DNA of 64,000 nucleotides, taken from the NCBI RefSeq assembly GCF_022605165.1, contig NC_063076.1, forward strand, positions 2,162,200 to 2,226,199, read 5' to 3'. This document shows positions 23,109-35,490 of the stretch, piece after piece. A program made the position numbers and the translations under genes. The DNA is from Purpureocillium takamizusanense (Eukaryota > Ascomycota > Sordariomycetes > Hypocreales > Ophiocordycipitaceae). Numbering within the stretch: the first letter of the stretch is position 1; each line of letters begins with the position of its first letter. Below the pieces are notes generated by a model, which was given only the letters and a program-made list of their open reading frames with translations, was not told the origin of the DNA and searched no databases.

Positions 23109-23590
23109 AAGACTGGCTACTTATTGTCAAGTCCTAGTCACGACCGAAGTCTGGTAGATAACATCTCAGGCCGGACTTGATTTGCCTTGGGCCAACTTCG
23201 GCTGCAGAGGCTAAACATTGTATGGAATGTAAGATAGCTTATTATGGCTGTGTCCAACCAGGTCATAGTCCGCAGCACGAGGCCGCCACACAACGCTGCA
23301 TTCTTGAAATTGTGCCAATATCTTGCTAATCGGTGTCGCTATTGACAAAGCAATGTTACGAATACTCCAGGTATCATGTTTGCGCAGTACGTACGCCAAC
23401 TTGCGCCCGTCCGAATTGGAAATGCGTTTCTATGCTTCGCCCAGCCACCTCACGAATGAACAAGCATCGTCAATTTCCTCATCCTCCACCTCGGACTGTA
23501 CAGTGCGCCTGGCCAAGAATTCCAGGCTGTTCATCCGAGCAGCTGACCTTCATCGACGTTGGGCGTTATCATCGCGAAGACCATTTCAAA
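23109..23590. other. Intergenic region between convergent genes
   Basis: The stretch lies between the stops of bS8m and of the disordered-protein gene and should contain both 3' untranslated regions. No other feature was seen. Confidence 0.4.
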
Positions 23591-25988
23591 CTACGCCTCA
23601 ACAGACTGCTTGATATTTCCTGTGCCAGCTGCAATAGCATCCGCAGGAGATTCTGCACCTTCGTTGGGCAGCTCTCCTACAGTGGAGTTGTCTCCTACCT
23701 CCCCGTCAAGATTCGGCTCTGTACGCGTAGCTGACTCTGTCAGAGTTGGCGACTTCGAAGGCGGTGGCGATGCCATATCGTTCTTCGCCTGTACACATAA
23801 GGTACCTGCTGCCTGGGTGGCCATGACTTTGGGCACGCTCACATCATCTGCGTTGCTTGTCGGTAGGTCGGCAACGAGTGCCTGAGTCGAGTCTGGCGAC
23901 GGCCCAACTACTACAGATAACTCGGACCCAGCTTCAGTCGTCTCGGGAAGCATAACTTCGATATCGTCGCGCTCAACAGTCTCCTCTCGGGCGACCTCGA
24001 CATCACTCGACCTTTCAAGCACACTCGCTGGCTCGGTCACCTCCTGAAAGGCAGCGGTGTTGGGGTCTGCCGTTCCAGATTGGATGATTGGTGAGACATG
24101 TTCTGCGGGTGCTGGATCCGCCACCGCTACCGCAGGGTGGCACACTTCAACTGGAGAACTGTCGTTATCCTGGATGTATTGACCAGCAGCTATCTGGGAT
24201 GCAGATTGTGTCTTTACATCGGCTGCAGATGAGGATGGCGCTGTCGATAGCGAGTTTGTGGCCACGTTCTTTGTCACTCTTGCCTGGTCTTGATTGGCCT
24301 GTCCATGGGAGGTAGCTTGCCCAACAACATTCGCGGTGGCGGCTTGCCTCGGCTTGAGCCTCCTTGGAGGTGACGAGGGGCTCTTTCGCGCCGTCTTGTA
24401 CGAGGATGCCTGTGTTGGCCGGGTCATTCGCGCAAGGAATCCCTCATCGACATGGCTAGGTCGTTTTGCAACGTTTGGGTCCACTTGCGATGACCTGCCC
24501 GGTGGAGGGCCAACACTTGGTCTGGGACGGCCAATTGCAGACACGGGTAGCTTCCCCAGGTGGGTGGACGTAATTGCCGGCAAACTCGCTCGTGCAGAGT
24601 GTTGAACGGAAGCTCCACCGTTTTGGGGGCTGCTGGATTGTCGGGACAGAGACTGTCTTGAGTTACCACCACGTGAGGCAGAAGAGGCGGTTGGCGCTAT
24701 CAGGGAGGATGAAATGTTCACCGGCTTTGTCGGGGATTTCGACTTGGGTTTGACGAAACCAGTATCGCCTTGGCCGCCCAATTTCAGGGCTTGAGCTCTG
24801 CCGGCGGCGGTGGACGATCGTGTATGCGACCGTGCTGTGGCCAAGCCCCGTTTCGATGAGGAGGGGTCAAGTTCATGCCCTTGTTTTTCGGCGGCTTTCG
24901 CAGCTAATGTAGGAGCGGGTATGCTGCCAGCTGTTTTGAGCACTGATGAAGACTTGGTCTTCGTTGCTGGTAGCTTGGAGTTCTTGTTGAGTGAGCCAGA
25001 ACTCGCCTTGAGGGGGACCTTTGCGGTCGTTGGGGGAATCTTTGATTGTGCATCGGGAACCCTTTGTGCATTTGGAGCGGAGTCCGGCGGGACGTTTGTG
25101 GAGGTGCTCTGCATGCGATGACTGCTCCCAGAGTTGAGCTTCGTAGGAGGCTCAGCCCCGGCGGATGAGGCAGCAGGGCTATCGACTTCAGCACGCTTGT
25201 GATGATTGGCATCACGGGTGGTTCCAGGGTCACCAGAAGCCTGGAAGTAATCATCCGGAGCCATTGCAGACTGTTGCATTGGCTCAGCAACCACGGCTTT
25301 GCGCGCAGGCTTGCCCAGGTGGTCGATTAATGGTATCACGGGCTTCTCGGGGACAGTGGTAGCCGACTCGACATCAGTATCGATACTTGTGCGTCGTCTC
25401 GATAAGCTTGACTCTCCGCTAGGATCTCGTCGCAGCCCTATGCGGCCGTCCTTCTCGATAGCGACGAAGTTGGTTCGAACTTTGGACAGCGGTCTTGGGG
25501 AGACGACACCGTCGGGACCTAGGTCAGACGCTCCTTTATCAGCGGCGGCGTTTTATGGGTGGGCTCAGACGTGTAGCAGGGTAGGCCTCAGACCAGCTAC
25601 TACGGTAGAGGTCGTGCCCCTGGTATTTGGCCAAAGTCAAGGGGCTTGCGTCGTCTTGTAAAACCGGCAGGTAAAAGGGCGAGGCGGACAAAGGAAAGAG
25701 AAGGCCTGGGCTGCTGTGTATCAAGCGAAGGGAGCAGGGAGGTGTGTAAGCCGGGACCAGCTGCGGGTGCGACCGGGCCTGCCACTTGCCAGTTGCAATT
25801 GCCGCCACGACAACAGGGAGCGCACAGTTACGACAGAGTCCGTATACTATACTAGAACAAGCTGGTAGAACATACGCACCTGCGGGGTTGGAATGGGAGA
25901 CTGAGACACCAGCAGGCGATCTCCCTCTATCCGGGCTCGCATCCCCTTTATTTTCGAACATGGCGCGCAGGTTCTTTACCTGGCTCAT
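23591..25988 (-). CDS. Long intrinsically disordered conserved fungal protein
   Basis: Two exons, complement(23591..25518, 25880..25988), with a 361-nt intron (GTGCGT donor, ACCTAG acceptor) give 678 residues. The N-terminus MSQVKNLRAMFENKG followed by SPDRGRSP, then PRPLSKVRTNFVAIEKDGRIGLRRD just after the splice, is a conserved start of a fungal family. The rest is Ser/Pro/Ala/Thr-rich, without hydrophobic segments, and includes a conserved TGFVKPKSKSPTKPVNISSSLIAPTASS run and an acidic C-terminal third. Such proteins are sometimes called mucin-like from composition, but no signal peptide is visible, so a cytosolic scaffold or cytoskeletal partner is more likely. This is inference; function is unknown. 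Confidence 0.8.
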
Positions 25989-27468
25989 GTTGACGGCACC
26001 TCGGCGGCAGAAACTGTAGTAGTACTCGCAGCGGAGCGGGTAGATGGACGGCAAGTCGGGGCCAGGCCACGCGAAGTCGGCACGGATGAGAGCGCGAGCG
26101 CGCGCGCGACGGCGGCCACCACAGCGCACAGAGAACCGAGTTGACGCTCAGAGGTGGGCGCAAGTGGAGTGCACACGGCGTAACGAGGGAGGTCAATCGC
26201 GTGGTTGAGGTCGGGTTGGCAGGGTACGACAGGCGGCGGCAACGCGTTGTTACGCGGCGAAGGAAGAGCACCAACAGCGCGAGTTGCTTGGACCACCACC
26301 ACCCAGGCGACGGGGCGACAGCGGGGCGACGTTGAAGGTGACGGCGACAATGACGAGGGAGGGCGAGGGGAGCGGTGAGAGCGACGGCTCCCGAGGGAGA
26401 CAAAACACAGGTCGGCAAGCGGTCAGGCTGGGCGAAGAGAGCAGCAGAGACGTTGAGAGGTGGACAGGAAGTGAGACGTGGTCAATCACTCCTCCCCTCC
26501 CAGAGCGCGCGCGAGGGCAGGCCGAGTTATTAGCCACCCCTGTCGGGACGGGAGTCGGGACCTGGGACGTCGCGTCCACGACCGACCGACGGGACGGGAC
26601 CTCCCTCCAAGGGCCCCTTGCTGGTTGTTAGGTGGTTTTGTCGCAGAGATCCAGGCACATCAAGGAGGGTCAGCGGGGACGGGTGGGTACCTCTACTACT
26701 AATAGTACCTAAGGTAGGACCTAAGTTAGTTACCAGGTAACTACCTACCTTACCTTGCTTGGTAGTACCTAGTAGTACGCTCAGGTATAGCGCAGGAACC
26801 CGTCCTGCACTAGAGCTCTACGTCGCACTATAACTTTAGGACCATGACACCAGAAGGCTACTACTGACTACTACTAAGGTAACATGGGCACAGAAAGCCT
26901 CCATGGCCAGGAGGCTGGATGCGTTGTACCGCGCCCCTTCCTGCTTGGTGCCTCGTACTTCGGACGCCCCGCAAGTGGCCGAGTTCCCTTTGATCCACGT
27001 GCAAGTCCGGAGCGTGCAAGCTACTGACTCGTCGGCCGTGGCTGTACGCACTCGCGAGCATTCATGAAGAGCGGCACCTGACATCATCGTAAAAGAATGC
27101 AAGGCACTCGTCTACCCACCCCATGGTAGGAGCACGGGAAATGGCGACAACTAAACCGCCTTGATGCAGTGTCTTGGCGCGTGAGATTTGCATCACAATG
27201 AGGTTGGGCGGCACTTGCCCCTACGTCAATGTTACCTTTCGTGTAACTACCATTTAACCTTTTCCCCGTCGCAGTGTCTATATCGGCGCCCATCCACGCC
27301 ATGGTCAAAATCCGCCGTATCTGCCATCGAGAGTCTTTCACAGCTTAGGTGCCGCCTCTCGCCAGTACTAATACAGTTTTAAATACCTACATCGTTGTCG
27401 ATTCCCATCGTACAAAGTGGAGAGTCGTTTTACAATCAGCCCCCAGGATAATTCGCCGACGCGATACA
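25989..27468. other. Intergenic region with a GTAC-rich island
   Basis: The stretch holds the promoter of the disordered-protein gene (a GC-rich segment with GCGCGCG near 26098) and the 3' region of MEF1. A TACCTAGGTA/GTAC island spans about 26685-26795. No frame resembles a protein. Confidence 0.5.
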
Positions 27469-30006
27469 CTATTTGGTCCTCTTTGCCTCCAATTCCGCCT
27501 GGTACTTGGCAACAAGCTCTTTCCTGGGTATCATGTTAGCTTGTCCTGATTACGCCACTACGATCAACGAACTTACTGTAGATGAGGGGGAGCTGGAGCG
27601 TAGTGGCTAAATTCCATGCTAAACTCGCCCTTTCCTTGCGTAGCTGCGCGAAGTTGAGAGCTGAAGCCAAACATGGCATTGAGGCTGCAGTCGCAAATGA
27701 GCGTGAATTCCTCGCTACCAATCTCCGTGTCATGAATCGTGGCATTTCGCTTGTTCATGAGCATGAGGATGTTGCCCTGAAACTCGTTGGGCGCCGTGAT
27801 CGTCGTCTTCATGAGGGGTTCCAACACTTGGCCTCCAGCGTCGGTAAAAGCCTTGCGGAAGGCCATCTGCGTAGCCAGGTTGAAAGCATAGTCGGATGAG
27901 TCCGTGACATGAGTAGCTCCGTCGTTGACAATCATCTTGGCCCCAATGACACGGTGGCCAAGCAGGGGGCCCTTCTCGCATGCGAGGTCAAAGCCTTTCG
28001 CACATGCTGTCAGAAACTTGTCAGGAATATGCCCACCCACAACTTGACTTTCGTAGTGATTCTCATCAGGCCTGTCAAAGGGCTCAATGTATCCTGCCAC
28101 GCGTGCGAAGTCGCCAGGTCCGCCACTTTGTCTCTTCAGGAGATAATCGTAGTCGGCGCGACGTGAAATCGTCTCTCGATAAGCCACGCGAGGCTGGCCC
28201 GTGATGCACTCAGTCTTGTATTCTCGTCGCAGCCGCTCAACGTAAACCTCGAGATGCAGTTCACCCATGCCAGAGATAATAGTTTCTTCGCTCTCAGGGT
28301 CAACATGCACCCTGAACGTCGGGTCCTCACGCTGAAATCGATTCATGGCCTTGCTGAAGCTATCGGCATCCGCAGTCCGCTTTGGTTTGATCGACAGCGA
28401 CATGACAGCATCGGGAACGAACATGGAAGACATCGTGTATGGAAGGCCACCGTCGGTGAAGGTGTCGCCCGACGCACAGTCCACACCAAAGACGGCGCAA
28501 ATTTCGCCAGCGCCAACTTCGGACACGTCCTCCATTTCGTTGGAATGCATGCGCACAATGCGCGGGATCCGCACCTTTTTGTCCGTCCGAGAATTGTACA
28601 GATATGTGCCCTTTGTGAGTGTTCCCTGGTAGACACGTATGTATGTAAGCTGGCCATAGTTGTTCTCTTCCAACTTAAAGGCCAGTCCCACGAAAGGCAG
28701 CGAGTTGTACGGCACGAGTTTTACCTCCCGCTCACCCCGGGACTTGTCGAGAGCAGTATTGTCGACCTGCGCAGGATCCGGGAGGTAGTCGCAGACGGCA
28801 TCGAGCATTGGTTGGACCGCCTTGTCCGCCAGCGCTGAACCCATGAGGACAGGAGTGAAGGACCGGGCAATGGTAGCCCTGCGAATTGCAGCCTTGATCT
28901 GAGCATTCGTGGGTTCCTGTTCCTCCAAGAATAGTTCGGCAATGTCGTCATCCACATCTGCAAGCTTCTCAATGAGAACTTGCCGTTTCTCCTTGGCAAT
29001 TTCTAGAAACGGGCCGGGTATCTGATCGGCGACCCTGACCTTCGTACCACGAGGCCCTTCGAAGTATAGCGCCCTCATCTCGATGAGGTCAACGACGCCT
29101 TCAAACTCATCTTCAGCCCCAATAGGAATCTGAATGGCTGCGGCGGGCATCTTGAGCTTCGAGTTGATCTGTTCCACGGCTTTCCAGGGGTTGGCGCCCA
29201 TTCGATCCATCTTGTTGATGAAGGAGATGCGCGGAACATTGTAGCGTTTCATCTGGCGGTCGACAGTGGTCGTCTGTGACTGCACTCCGCTCACAGCACA
29301 GAGAATCATGACAGCACCATCCAACACACGCAGGGCGCGCTCCACCTCAATGGTAAAGTCGATGTGACCGGGGGTGTCGATCAGATTGAAGTGATATGTC
29401 TCCTCTTTATCGTTTTCCACCTTTTTCCAGTCGCAAAATGTCGCGGCGGACTGTATGGTGATTCCCTTTTCTCGCTCTAGTTCCATCGAGTCCATCTTGG
29501 CGCCCACGGCATCCTTGCCTCTTACTTCGTGTATGGCCTTGATGCGACCAGTGTAGAAAAGGACTCGCTCGGTGGCTGTAGTTTTGCCGCTGTCGATATG
29601 AGCCTTGAGGGGAACGCATTAGTAAAGAAAAGATAAGAGGAGGCGACTTTCCATGGATCCCTACTGCGATGCCAATATTGCGCACTCGCGAGAGTCGCTG
29701 CGCCTCCTCTGGAGCCATGTTCGCGGCTACATACTCGGGCGTTAGGCTGGCGGCATCATCCTGAGCTTTCTTTAGGCTGTATCAAAGCGGCATCGTCAGA
29801 ACCTGGATTCTCCTCAATGAAAATGGGCTGACTCACGCTTCCTGCGCAGCGCTCGCTGGACGTGTGCATGTCCGTGTAAAGGATCGCGCGGCCTGCCGGC
29901 ACCAGGGGTTGAAGACACTCGGGCCGTCGCGAGCTACTCGGGTCGGTCCTTGGGCCGCACATAGCAGGCGACAATTGAGCCACTTGACGGCCGACGATGC
30001 AGACAT
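27469..30006 (-). CDS. MEF1: Mitochondrial elongation factor G1
   Basis: Four exons, complement(27469..27523, 27577..29603, 29665..29776, 29837..30006), introns 53, 61 and 60 nt, 787 residues. The start at 30006 gives a basic, Ser/Arg-rich mitochondrial presequence. GTPase motifs are G1 AHIDSGKTT (restored exactly by the second splice), G2 [12 protein letters not shown]3 DTPGH and G4 NKMD. Later EF-G domains appear as [16 protein letters not shown] and [17 protein letters not shown]. The last short exon supplies [17 protein letters not shown]. The factor translocates tRNA and mRNA on the mitochondrial ribosome. The splice sites are strong. Confidence 0.96.
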
Positions 30007-31177
30007 CTTTGATGTGCCGCAGCGTATGGCCTGCGCGAGTCGCAAAGCGGTGTTTGCGTCCCTCACTTGCTCGGTGCGAGAAAGGATCGTAGTCAGGCCG
30101 AGCTCACCTGGGTCCAATTGACGGCCCGGCGAGGCTTGTCCAAAACTTTTTTTCTTACACAAGGGTACCTACCCGCTGGTGGGTCCTTCGGTGACTACGG
30201 ATTAACGGACTACATACTCCAGCCATAAAATGCCGATATAGCGATAAACCCTAATATACTATTTCTTCTAAATAAATATACTAAAATATACTTAAGTATA
30301 GACAGCTAATAATATATGGTATTTCTAATAAAATATTTAAAAATAGATAGAAAATAAAATATAAATATTATTAAACTAAATAGCTTTTTAAAATAAATAT
30401 AATATACTCCTTAATAATATAATACTTATAGATATTTCTATATTATACTATATTATATTATATTATAACTTTATTATATATTAAGTACTTATCTTATATA
30501 TTACTATTATAATTATAAACTTAAACTCTAAGTAAAATATACTAGTTATTTAATTATATAGCTAAGTAATATCTTTTAATATATAATAGCTAATATAGGT
30601 TATTATTTAATTATAATACTTAATATTAAGTAATAGCTTACTTAGCCTATTTTAGCTATAAAAAGTGCACTATTATAAGTTCTATTTATATACTAAAGTT
30701 TATAACTTATAGTATATTTAATTAATAGCTACTATTAGGCCTTAGTATATTAGATAGTTAATAAAAGATCTTTAGCATCGTAGATCGGGCTTACTATAAT
30801 GCGGAGGCAGCTTAAAGAAATGCAGAACCGTAGATCGTTACAGTCTTCTCAGAAGCCGGGTAGTGGGGGCGATTACTTTCTCCTCGTGCCAGATAAACCC
30901 TCAGACAACTGCAAGCGTGCGATATTTTATTTCCTTGGTATCTATAATGAAACCGGCAGAGGAGCCGACGGCCCGCTTGAATGGGCTTACGACAAACGCT
31001 ATAGGTGAGGCGTTTGACTCATTCTCTGCACTCGGCATCCGCATCACTATATGTACGTCTATACTAGAGATCATACGGCCATTTTAATTTCTTTTCTTCC
31101 TGCACGCCCTTCAGCCAGAGTCGGCACCATCGGGTGTGCTTCTTATAGGCTCCCCATCCCGTGTCGGCGACTCATCG
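30007..31177. other. Intergenic region containing an A+T-rich RIP-like block
   Basis: The first 200 bp should be the MEF1 promoter. About 30235-30780 is nearly pure A+T with TAGCTAA-like remnants, flanked by normal DNA. From 30790 to 31177 a normal-composition stretch reaches the aspartic protease stop. A short frame at 30799-31008 has no recognisable protein. Confidence 0.6.
30235..30780. repeat. A+T-rich block, probable RIP-degraded repeat
   Basis: About 545 bp made mostly of A and T, with residual C and G mainly in AGCT, GCC and similar contexts. Edges to normal-composition DNA are sharp. No reading frame or terminal repeat survives that I can identify. Confidence 0.6.
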
Positions 31178-32695
31178 TTAACAGCTGAGAACGAGTATGT
31201 GAGCCAGTGTCAGCCCAAGGACAATGAAACCGACTCGAGACATCGGATCCGAGGCGGTTGCGCCACTTCCTGCTTGGAATCCCTTTGAAGCGGCAAGACC
31301 GGACTGGGTGGCCTGAGGAGGAGGCGTGCCGCTGCCATCGTTGGACACGGCCGTTGCTGACGGAATAGAGGCTCCGTCGCTCGCAAAGGCGACCACATTT
31401 GTCTTGGTCGAGTTGAAGTCGGTGGCGGCAATCGCGACCTGATTGTTCTTCAAATCGTACACCACATATGCCGAACGCAGGAACGTGTCGCCCAGTAAAT
31501 ACGGCGCCTGCGTCTGGTTGAGGATGCCGAACTCACAGACGGGCTGGCCACGGTAAGGCCCTGAGGCGAACTGGGGTGCCTGACCCGTCGAGATAGGCAA
31601 TACCAGCTCGTCCATGGTGACATTGACTCGGGGTCCTTTAGGGCCCGCAAACACAAAAGAGAAGTGTCCACCGTGGTTCGCAAAGGAGCATGGCAGGACG
31701 GCGGCGTTGACGCTGGAGTCCCATACGGCTCCAACCTCGTCCCACACCTGAGTTGCCAGGTCCTGAGGCAAATATGTCAGTGAGGTGCCTGAGTCCAGAA
31801 CCACCTTCACAGGCAGTTGTGGCGACGTAAGCGTGTCGCTGCCGCTGTTGCTGGAGGCTTCAACCGAGTACAAGGAGACGGCGAACTCTGTGTAATTGTC
31901 TGCTCGCTCGTTGCGGAGAACTGGTAATGTGGTCAGGTCTCCGACATACTTTTCCGTGTCAATGCCGCCGAAGAGTATGCTTCCAGAGCTAGAGCTCAGA
32001 TCGTTCAGCCACAAGCTATACGCAACAGTCTTTATCAGGCCAGCTTGCTGCAAGGCGACGGGTAGATTTGGATATGTCTCGTTGGTGGTCTGCAGTGACG
32101 CCTCATTGTTGATGTAGCCAATACCAATGAGTCCGTAAGGAATCGAAGTGGAGGTGCCGAGTCCCATCGTCAGGTTACTGAGATTGGCCGAGCCGATCTG
32201 AAAACGATCAGTGAAGTAGTCGCCCTTGGCGAAGTCTTTATCCTGATACTGAATGTTGAAGAGGTTCTCCCCAACGTCATCGAAAGTGTTGGACTGCTGA
32301 GGCTTGACTGTCGCGGCGACGAGTCACATCAGTAAACAATGGCCTCGGAACCCAGGAAGCATCGTCATGGGAGGTGAGGCAGTGAGCGTACAGCTTCCGA
32401 GAGGGCAGCCGCCATCGGCCTGATCCTTGCATAGTTTCGCACCGCTCCACGGCACCCATACATCGCTGCTTCCCGTGTCGAGCTGCAGCGAAAGCTCCTG
32501 GCCAGGGGAGCCAACCTTGACGGTGGCAAAGTAGCCTCCTTCGTTAACGTTATTCGTGATAGAGCTGACGAAGCTAGAACCATCGCGGCGGCGGAGTCGA
32601 GGCAGCTCGGGACGCTTGGAAATCTGCCATTGAAGCACTTGCCCCAGCGTTTCACCCGGCCCAAGGGCCAACAGAGCCAGCTCAGACCACTTCAT
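31178..32695 (-). CDS. Secreted/GPI-anchored aspartic protease (yapsin-like)
   Basis: Two exons, complement(31178..32307, 32392..32695), an 84-nt intron, 477 residues. The join gives CPLGS-FKPQQSNTFDD, as expected in pepsin-like enzymes. Catalytic motifs are DTGSSDVW (Asp73) and DSGTSLTYLP (Asp273). The N-terminus has a hydrophobic stretch (about 6-12) and a basic site KRPELPRLRRRD that could be a propeptide cleavage region. Several N-glycosylation sequons occur. The C-terminus has a Ser/Gly/Pro-rich stalk followed by a hydrophobic tail (VGFIVLGLTLAHILVLSC), the hallmark of a GPI-anchor signal. It probably acts at the cell surface or wall. The signal peptide is weaker than usual, so the start is a little uncertain. 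Confidence 0.85.
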
Positions 32696-34501
32696 CGCCC
32701 GGACCGCAGGGCCACGAGCCAGTCAACTCTGTGCACCTGCAGCAGTGGTAGACCGTAGGGACAATAGTCGGTCGGGCTTTACAAGACAAACACCCTTGGA
32801 TGCAGCTAGGCGGTAGCCGCTTACTTGATAGGACAGAATCCCGGGAGGTGAGGTGCGGCGGTCTGAGGAGCTGAGCAGAAAAAGAGACGCGAAGTGAAGC
32901 GAAATGAAGCGAAGTGAAGCGAAGCATTCGGCGGAGAAGCGGGAGGCAGCATGGGGCACTTGTACTCCTTATAACGTGTGGAAACAATTTGGTGCCGGCG
33001 CTTACTGCAAGCGCACTGGGAGGCTTCAACCAATGGAACTACATGTACCAACCTTACTCCTTCCTCTACCATATACTAAGGTACGTTTATACCTACCAAC
33101 GCCTCGGGTACTAGGTACCGTCTCCCATAGAGAAGTACCTAGGTAGATAGGTAGGTAGGTAGGTACTGCTGACCTCAAGCAAGTACTCGGTAAGTACTAC
33201 ATAGACGGTGTGTAAATTGTATGCTTCCTAGTAGGTACCTATGGAAAGGGGTATTGCCTTATATCCGTTAAGTTACTTAGGTACTTTAGGTATGGTAATA
33301 ACTCGGTGTTGGTGGGCATGAAGTCCTTGCACGAAATGTTTGCAGGATGGAGAGCACGTTTGAGGCTATGCTGGCCATGCTTGGGGACAATGTGCGACGG
33401 CAGGACGACGCGACGATGTGCGTCAGGCGACAGCGGGAAGCCGGCAAGAAGCTTTTCAGCCCAGATATGGCGACGGTCGGGGGCTTGACACCGGCGCGGC
33501 ACAGCAAAGGCTGACGAGGACGCGGATAAGACGGAAAGGATTGGCTTTTATCGGTGGGCCATCGTCCAAACCATCAAGTTTCATGGCGCCCCCCAAGGCA
33601 AGGCTCAGCCACGATGGACGTACCGGGATGTGTTATGCAGGCAGCTAAGCGAGTTATTCCTCGACCCTACGTTTTAATGGAAAGTCTCTAAATCGTAGCT
33701 AGATAGCTATATATCTTATGCATCTTAATTTCCTCCCTTTAGTAAGCTTAGCATTATAGAACTCTATAATAGTATAAAAATAAAAATAAAAATATACTAT
33801 ATTAATTAAACTTTTAGTCTTTATCTTAATTATTATAGATATATTATTTTTAATATTTATAATATAAGGTACTTTATATTTTTTAATTTATTTAATATTA
33901 TAAAACTAATAAGAGTATATAAGATATATTATAAAATATTAAGTTAAAAGTTATATATATTAAATTTTAAGGTTTTTTTTATTAAAATATAAAAGTTAAG
34001 AAATAACTTATCATAGCTAAGTATATTAAAGTACTTACTTTAATAAGATAATATATTAAGGTTTACTTATTATATATATATATATTAAATATAACGTAAA
34101 GAGGTATAATTATAAAAAAAAGTATTAAAGTATTCTTTTTAACTTAATTTAATCCCTATTAAAAAGATATATATATATAACTCTTATTACTTACTTAATT
34201 AGGACTATAATTAAATTTTATTATAGTTTATAAAACTAGTTTCTATATATTTAGTTTATAGTACCTCTAGTATATTATTAAATATAATAATTAATTTTTA
34301 CTTTTTTTATAGTAAATTTATAAAGAAATAATTTACTTAAAGTAAGCTATATACTTTACAAAATGAATTTCTAGGCTATTCTAGAAAGCGTGTATTTTTA
34401 ATAGAGTATGGGTTAGGCTAGGACAGGCACGGTCCACTAACTTCCTCATTTAGGGGAAAGGGGAGCGGGGGTGGGCTGGGTCAGTCATGTCAGTTTATCT
34501 G
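32696..34501. other. Intergenic region: protease promoter, GTAC island and A+T-rich block
   Basis: A GAAGYGAA-type minisatellite lies at about 32887-32926, a GTAC/TAGGTA island at about 33060-33300, and then 33660-34385 becomes extremely A+T-rich. A short normal-composition stretch (34390-34501) separates this block from the inverted-repeat element. No gene was recognised. Confidence 0.6.
33660..34385. repeat. A+T-rich block, probable RIP-degraded repeat
   Basis: About 725 bp of A+T-dominated DNA with TA-rich runs and few C or G outside AGCT and CC contexts. It has sharp borders. No coding remnant or terminal repeat can be read. Confidence 0.6.
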
Positions 34502-34503
34502 TA

Positions 34504-35266
34504 ACGTCGGACCCCTGCATATGGGCACCCCCCCAGTTGGGCACCGATTTCCCACTAAAAACAGCGAAATACCTCACTTTTCAATAATCTATATTAAATA
34601 TAATAAAAATAATCTAGAGCTATAAAATATATATACTAGCTATTTATTATTGATTCTATAAATAAAAAAATAGATAGGCTATTTTTAGCTCTTATATATA
34701 GAGGAAATAAATCTTAAACTTTATTGTTAAGGATTTATATATAAATCGCTAAGAAACCTTAACTTTATAAGAACCTTAATTATAAATTAAAGGAAATAAA
34801 TATAAAATTATAGTTTTAAAATCTATTTTTGTAATATCTCTTAGATTATTAATTAATATATTTATTTTCTTACTTATATAAGCTATATTAAAAAAGTAGC
34901 TATAAAATTATATAAAAAAGTAAAGATTTTAAAATATACTATTAAATAAATTATTAAAAAAATAAATGAACTTTAAACTTTAAAATTAAGACCTAGATTA
35001 TTATAAGGTAATTTTTTAAAAATCTTAAAATAATTTATATAGCTATATATTTACTCTTTTAAAATAAAAAATCTATTAAATAAAAATATTTATTTCTTAA
35101 GGATATAATAAGTATATATAAAGAAAATCTAGATTTTAAAACTTTATTAACTAAAGTTTTATAGTATATTTATTTATTCTATTTTTATATAAAGCTTATA
35201 TAAGTATACTTAAAAAACTGAAAAACTGAAAAACTGGGGGGGTGCCCATATGTAGGGGTCCGACGT
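34504..35266. mobile_element. 763-bp DNA-transposon relic with 35-bp terminal inverted repeats and TA target duplication
   Basis: The left end (34504-34538) begins ACGTCGGACCCC and the right end (35232-35266) is its reverse complement with one mismatch (G versus A, the RIP type of change). Both ends are directly flanked by TA (34502-34503 and 35267-35268), the target duplication of Tc1/mariner-pogo transposons. The interior is almost pure A+T with no surviving transposase frame. The right end also has three GAAAAACT tandem units next to the TIR. It is either a non-autonomous (MITE-like) element or an internally deleted copy. It ends 222 bp upstream of the ABC transporter ATG. Confidence 0.9.
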
Positions 35267-35490
35267 TATCCACGTCGTTGCCCACCCCAGCGCGGTGCCG
35301 TCGTCATAACCAGAGCCACCTCACGTCAGCCTTGGCGTGGCGACCGCAACAGGAGACGCTGATACAGTCTGGGAGCAACAACGTCAAGCCCGTGCCGCCG
35401 CCGCCAGCCCCGGCTCATCTATCGCACGTCGTCGCCCCAACCCGCCATATCCTCCACGACATCGTCGCCAGCCACACGATTCTCGACGCT

